A stretch of DNA of 18,472 nucleotides from Cephalothrix simula (Eukaryota > Nemertea > Palaeonemertea > Archinemertea > Cephalotrichidae): the NCBI GenBank assembly GCA_035591015.1, contig JAXIUW010221396.1, positions 1 to 18,472 of the forward strand, in the 5' to 3' direction. Below the pieces are notes generated by a model. That model did not search any database. It saw nothing but the letters and a program-made list of their open reading frames with translations, and had not been told where the DNA came from. The translations under genes and the position numbers were made by a program. Positions 17,078 through 18,472 of this stretch are shown one piece after another. Position 1 is the first letter of the stretch. Every line of letters begins with the position of its first letter.

Positions 17078-18472
17078 GTAAGTTGGCATAAAGTATGGAA
17101 ATTCATTGCCAAAGTTAGCATGGCTAGCATAGCACAAAAGAATTATGTCAGGGAAAAATTGGTTAAAGCATCTACCCCGGAAATTTTCCAAATTATGCTG
17201 AATTATGGGTATAAAAACCCCATCCCAAAATAATAAAAAGAACCCCATTCCCTGAAAAATGGCACGTGATTTTATGTCCCTACCGATGTTAGTTAAAATG
17301 TCCATTTTTAATACCATTACCACGCTTGTTTAATTTGTTTTATATTTTTTTATTCAAAATTTTTTATTTCAATTATCATACACTTATAATGAATATTTAC
17401 ATATGATACGACTTGTTTAATTTATGGGGGTTCCTGTTTTCTTTTGCTGCGAAACCCGCATAATCCTGAAATGCTATTTTAAATCCCATATCAACAAATT
17501 GGCCAAAAATCTAATCTACCTTACTTCGTGTATGGTGTTTTTGGCTAACTCATTTACCTATATGGCAACATCATGGCCAACGATGAAAGATTTTTTTCGT
17601 ATTTGATTGTCTAACATATGTTGCACACGCACGCGCAGTTAAGTCAAAAACATAACGGCAAGTTAGTTTAACAGTGTGTAATATTCAATTCGGCTTAACT
17701 AAAACCAGTGACCCCGGGGGCTCTGCTAAAACTTAATTCTCTTCAATCAAATAATTTTGATTTTGAAAATTGAATTGAACATGTTGAAAACCGCGTGTAG
17801 GTTAAGGTTATAGTTGCAAGATGAAATCCTTTCAATGGCAACCATTTTTGTTACCATGGCAACCAAAAATATTTTTTCTAATTTTCTCTTTCTTAAACCT
17901 TTTTTCTTGAAAACAAGGGTAGGAGTCTATAGCTATACAACTGTATATGTTAGCTATCTGTTTCTGGTAAAAAGTTTCCTCAAAATAATTTTGTTTGTCT
18001 GGAACTATGCCATTTGTTAAATATGTTTGCCACAAAATTTCAAAAAATAGGTAACTAAATGAAAACTAAATGAAACGGAATTCATACAAAATAAAGCTAC
18101 GAGTATATAAAATAAGTATAGAAGAATGTATTGCAATAATTATTTTAGTCATTTACCTCACTAAATTTTATATCCTTTGCCATTTATTTTGGTGAATTTT
18201 AATTTTCTGCATGCAACTTGAACCTAAAGAGCTTGCGCTTAATACAATTGAATGGTTGTTATTTTCATTACATATCAATAACGAATAAACACCCAGGTAC
18301 AAAGTACGACTGTTTCTCACCAGCAATTGTCTTTAAGAGTGATGTTATTCATCTTATTTAGAATTTCTTATTTTTCATTATTGTCATTTCTGTATATGTT
18401 TTTACTTCCGATAATTTTGACGACCCCCTCTTTAAACGGACTACGATTTATCGCCTAACGGACACGATATTA
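17078..18472 (+). other. Intron 24 (partial), AT-rich
   Basis: At least 1.4 kb following donor gtaagt at 17078. I find no exon continuing the beta-helix. The most notable item is an X-box-like palindrome at 17850-17863. The open frames here are short and show no domain character. Confidence 0.65.
17850..17863. promoter_or_regulatory. RFX X-box-like palindrome
   Basis: gttaccatggcaac fits the RFX-factor X-box (two GTNRCC / RGYAAC half-sites around a central AT). A further half-site, atggcaacc, lies just upstream at 17835-17843. RFX factors drive ciliary genes, and fibrocystins are cilium-linked. The site is deep in an intron, so its function is speculative. Confidence 0.35.

Noticed and set aside
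18299-18360. Possible next exon after 'cacccag'
   Set aside because: The phase-correct reading stops at a TAG within about 60 nt without a donor, and its residues do not resemble the expected beta-helix continuation.
1-18472. CRISPR arrays, operons, bacterial promoters or phage genes
   Set aside because: The window is a spliced animal gene; no spaced direct-repeat arrays or prokaryotic gene arrangement are present.

Overview
The window is animal genomic DNA. It carries the interior of one large, intron-rich gene on the + strand. I joined 24 GT-AG exons between 577 and 17077 into one continuous open frame of about 2,497 codons (7,494 nt). The protein is a fibrocystin-L / PKHD1L1-type protein, related to polycystic kidney and hepatic disease 1 (fibrocystin). 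Both ends of the gene lie outside the window: no signal peptide, start codon, transmembrane segment or stop codon belonging to it is present. Base composition is AT-rich and the introns are full of short palindromic elements, a tRNA-derived SINE pair and CGCG-rich repeats. An invertebrate fits well. A mollusc, perhaps a bivalve, is my guess from the style of the repeats, but nothing in the window proves it.

Layout, in partial-protein numbering that starts at the codon split at 577. Exons 1-5 (577-1607) encode the conserved module before the TIG array. Exons 5-10 (1502-3341) encode four IPT/TIG immunoglobulin-like domains. Exons 11-12 (3453-3890) encode a cupredoxin-like domain that lacks recognisable copper ligands. 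Exon 13 (3975-5462) encodes five TIG domains without an intron, and exons 13-16 complete two more, giving about 11 TIG domains. Exons 17-19 encode the first G8 domain, and the 2-kb exon 19 (9401-11422) the following parallel beta-helix (PbH1) region. Exons 20-22 encode a linker and the second G8 domain. Exons 22-24 begin the second beta-helix, which runs out of the window.

The introns hold the rest. A CGCG hairpin lies at 231-300. Intron 7 has a palindromic MITE-like element and a second, weaker hairpin. Intron 17 has an ~0.8-kb element with terminal inverted repeats. Intron 18 has a GC-rich repeat block with a near-perfect palindrome. Intron 19 has a 47-bp minisatellite. Intron 20 has an ~0.8-kb foldback element interrupted by a small retroposed sequence between 14-bp direct repeats. 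Intron 23 has two opposed SINE copies. Intron 24 has an RFX X-box-like palindrome. I found no second protein-coding gene and no functional RNA gene.

The product, by family knowledge, is a very large extracellular or single-pass membrane protein: a rod of TIG domains followed by two G8/beta-helix units of the kind shared with CEMIP and TMEM2. I see no separate new system; the novelty is in the gene's module structure and in its intronic mobile elements.
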